Assembly: GCA_013205585.1 (NCBI GenBank)
Contig: JABMML010000192.1
Span: 1-6,685, forward strand
Direction of reading: 5' to 3'
Source: Chitinophagaceae bacterium
Lineage (GTDB): Bacteria; Bacteroidota; Bacteroidia; Chitinophagales; Chitinophagaceae
DNA: 6,685 nucleotides
Below, piece by piece: positions 6,081 through 6,685 of this stretch. The position numbers were made by a program, and so were the translations under genes. Under the pieces are notes generated by a model, which was not told where the DNA came from, searched no databases, and was given only the letters and a program-made list of their open reading frames with translations. Numbering within the stretch: the first letter of the stretch is position 1; each line of letters begins with the position of its first letter.

Positions 6081-6685
6081 GAAAAAAAGGAAAAGCCATC
6101 TTATTTAAATGGAATGGCACCAATAAAAATTACTAAGATAAAAGCAATTGCTACTTGCCCCGAAGGAATTAACCTCATTGTAGTAAAGGTTGAAACGAGT
6201 GAACCTGGCCTTTATGGATTAGGTTGTGCAACATTTACGCAACGTGCAGCAGTAGTTGTAACAGCAATTAACTCTTACCTTAATGAATTTGCTGTTGGCA
6301 AGGACGTTGATAATATAGAGGATATGTGGAATTCATTTTATGTGAGTTCATATTGGAGAAATGGACCTGTATTAAATAACGTAATTAGTGGTTTAGACGA
6401 GGCGCTTTGGGACATCAAAGGTAAGCGTGCGAATATGCCAGTATATCAGTTATTGGGAGGTAAGAGCAGATTCGCAGTTGAATGCTATGAACATGCTAGT
6501 GGACCAACACCCGAGGCTGTTGCTGAAAGTTGCGCCAAATATATGGCTCAAGGTTTTAGACATGTACGTATACAACAAGGTGGTTACGGTGGAACAGGAA
6601 CTACTCTACAAAAACCAGATTTTCGTAAAGCGGGTTATGGTTATGAAAATGATGCCTATATGAATGAAAGGGCTTATCTTAAAGC
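5964..6685 (+). CDS. Enolase-superfamily (MR/MLE, RspA/ManD-like) sugar-acid dehydratase with Tat-type signal; 3' end outside window
   Basis: The frame stays open to the right edge, giving 240 residues, roughly half of the expected protein. Residues 1-39 look like a twin-arginine signal (SRREVIKK at 11-18, then a Gly/Leu/Ala-rich core). The MR/MLE N-terminal capping domain follows (about 54-170): TKIKAIATCPEG, YGLGCATFTQR (84-94), YVSSYWRNGPV (126-136), GLDEALWDIKGKRANMPVYQLLGGK (split here only as a landmark, 143-167). The barrel then opens with CYEHASG (His177) and HVRIQQ (Arg202), matching the ManD His122 and Arg147 positions. Metal ligands and most catalytic residues lie beyond the edge. 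Next to DgoK and a DgoA-like aldolase, a D-galactonate dehydratase or similar activity giving KDGal is the best guess. A D-mannonate dehydratase or a 3,6-anhydrogalactonate cycloisomerase are alternatives. An internal ATG at 6114 (Met51) could start a cytosolic form. Confidence 0.85.
   Translation, partial: MKQMQNKQGESRREVIKKMALGSSVGLLGLFGGADLMAAEKKEKPSYLNGMAPIKITKIKAIATCPEGINLIVVKVETSEPGLYGLGCATFTQRAAVVVTAINSYLNEFAVGKDVDNIEDMWNSFYVSSYWRNGPVLNNVISGLDEALWDIKGKRANMPVYQLLGGKSRFAVECYEHASGPTPEAVAESCAKYMAQGFRHVRIQQGGYGGTGTTLQKPDFRKAGYGYENDAYMNERAYLK

Noticed and set aside
6427..6663. 78-codon open frame on the plus strand
   Set aside because: It is an out-of-frame shadow inside the enolase-superfamily gene, whose own frame matches family motifs continuously from 5964 to the edge.

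Overview
The window comes from a Bacteroidota (Bacteroidetes) genome. It is AT-rich, carries an adjacent susC/susD-type outer-membrane pair, has a lipoprotein signal on SusD, and its genes lack consistent Shine-Dalgarno sites. The genus cannot be fixed from the sequence, and it may be an environmental member such as Chitinophagaceae or a relative. All genes lie on the plus strand in one tightly packed array, and no gene-free stretch exceeds about 160 bases.

Layout: positions 1-1275 hold the 3' part of a SusC-type TonB-dependent transporter gene, cut by the left edge. Positions 1288-2826 encode its SusD-type surface lipoprotein. A 158-base gap (2827-2984) follows. It contains a 16-base palindrome and a long imperfect inverted repeat followed by T-rich sequence, probably a terminator, attenuator or RNA-processing hairpin. 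Next comes a sugar-acid catabolic cassette: a 2-dehydro-3-deoxygalactonokinase (2985-3998), a KDPGal/KDPG-type aldolase (4007-4636), an ExuT-like MFS sugar-acid transporter (4621-5919, overlapping the aldolase) and, after 44 bases, the first 240 codons of an enolase-superfamily sugar-acid dehydratase-like protein (5964 to the right edge) with a twin-arginine-type signal.

Inferred logic: SusC/SusD bring a glycan or oligosaccharide across the outer membrane. An acid sugar is dehydrated to 2-keto-3-deoxygalactonate by the enolase-superfamily enzyme. The MFS carrier moves the acid across the inner membrane. The kinase makes the 6-phosphate, and the aldolase splits it to pyruvate and glyceraldehyde-3-phosphate. 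This is the De Ley-Doudoroff (D-galactonate) route, inside what looks like a polysaccharide-utilisation-type locus. The least expected points are the export signal on the dehydratase, which would put dehydration in the periplasm before import, and the mismatch between that enzyme's RspA/ManD-like look and its galactonate-type partners. No glycoside hydrolase, regulator, RNA gene, mobile element or CRISPR array is visible in the window.
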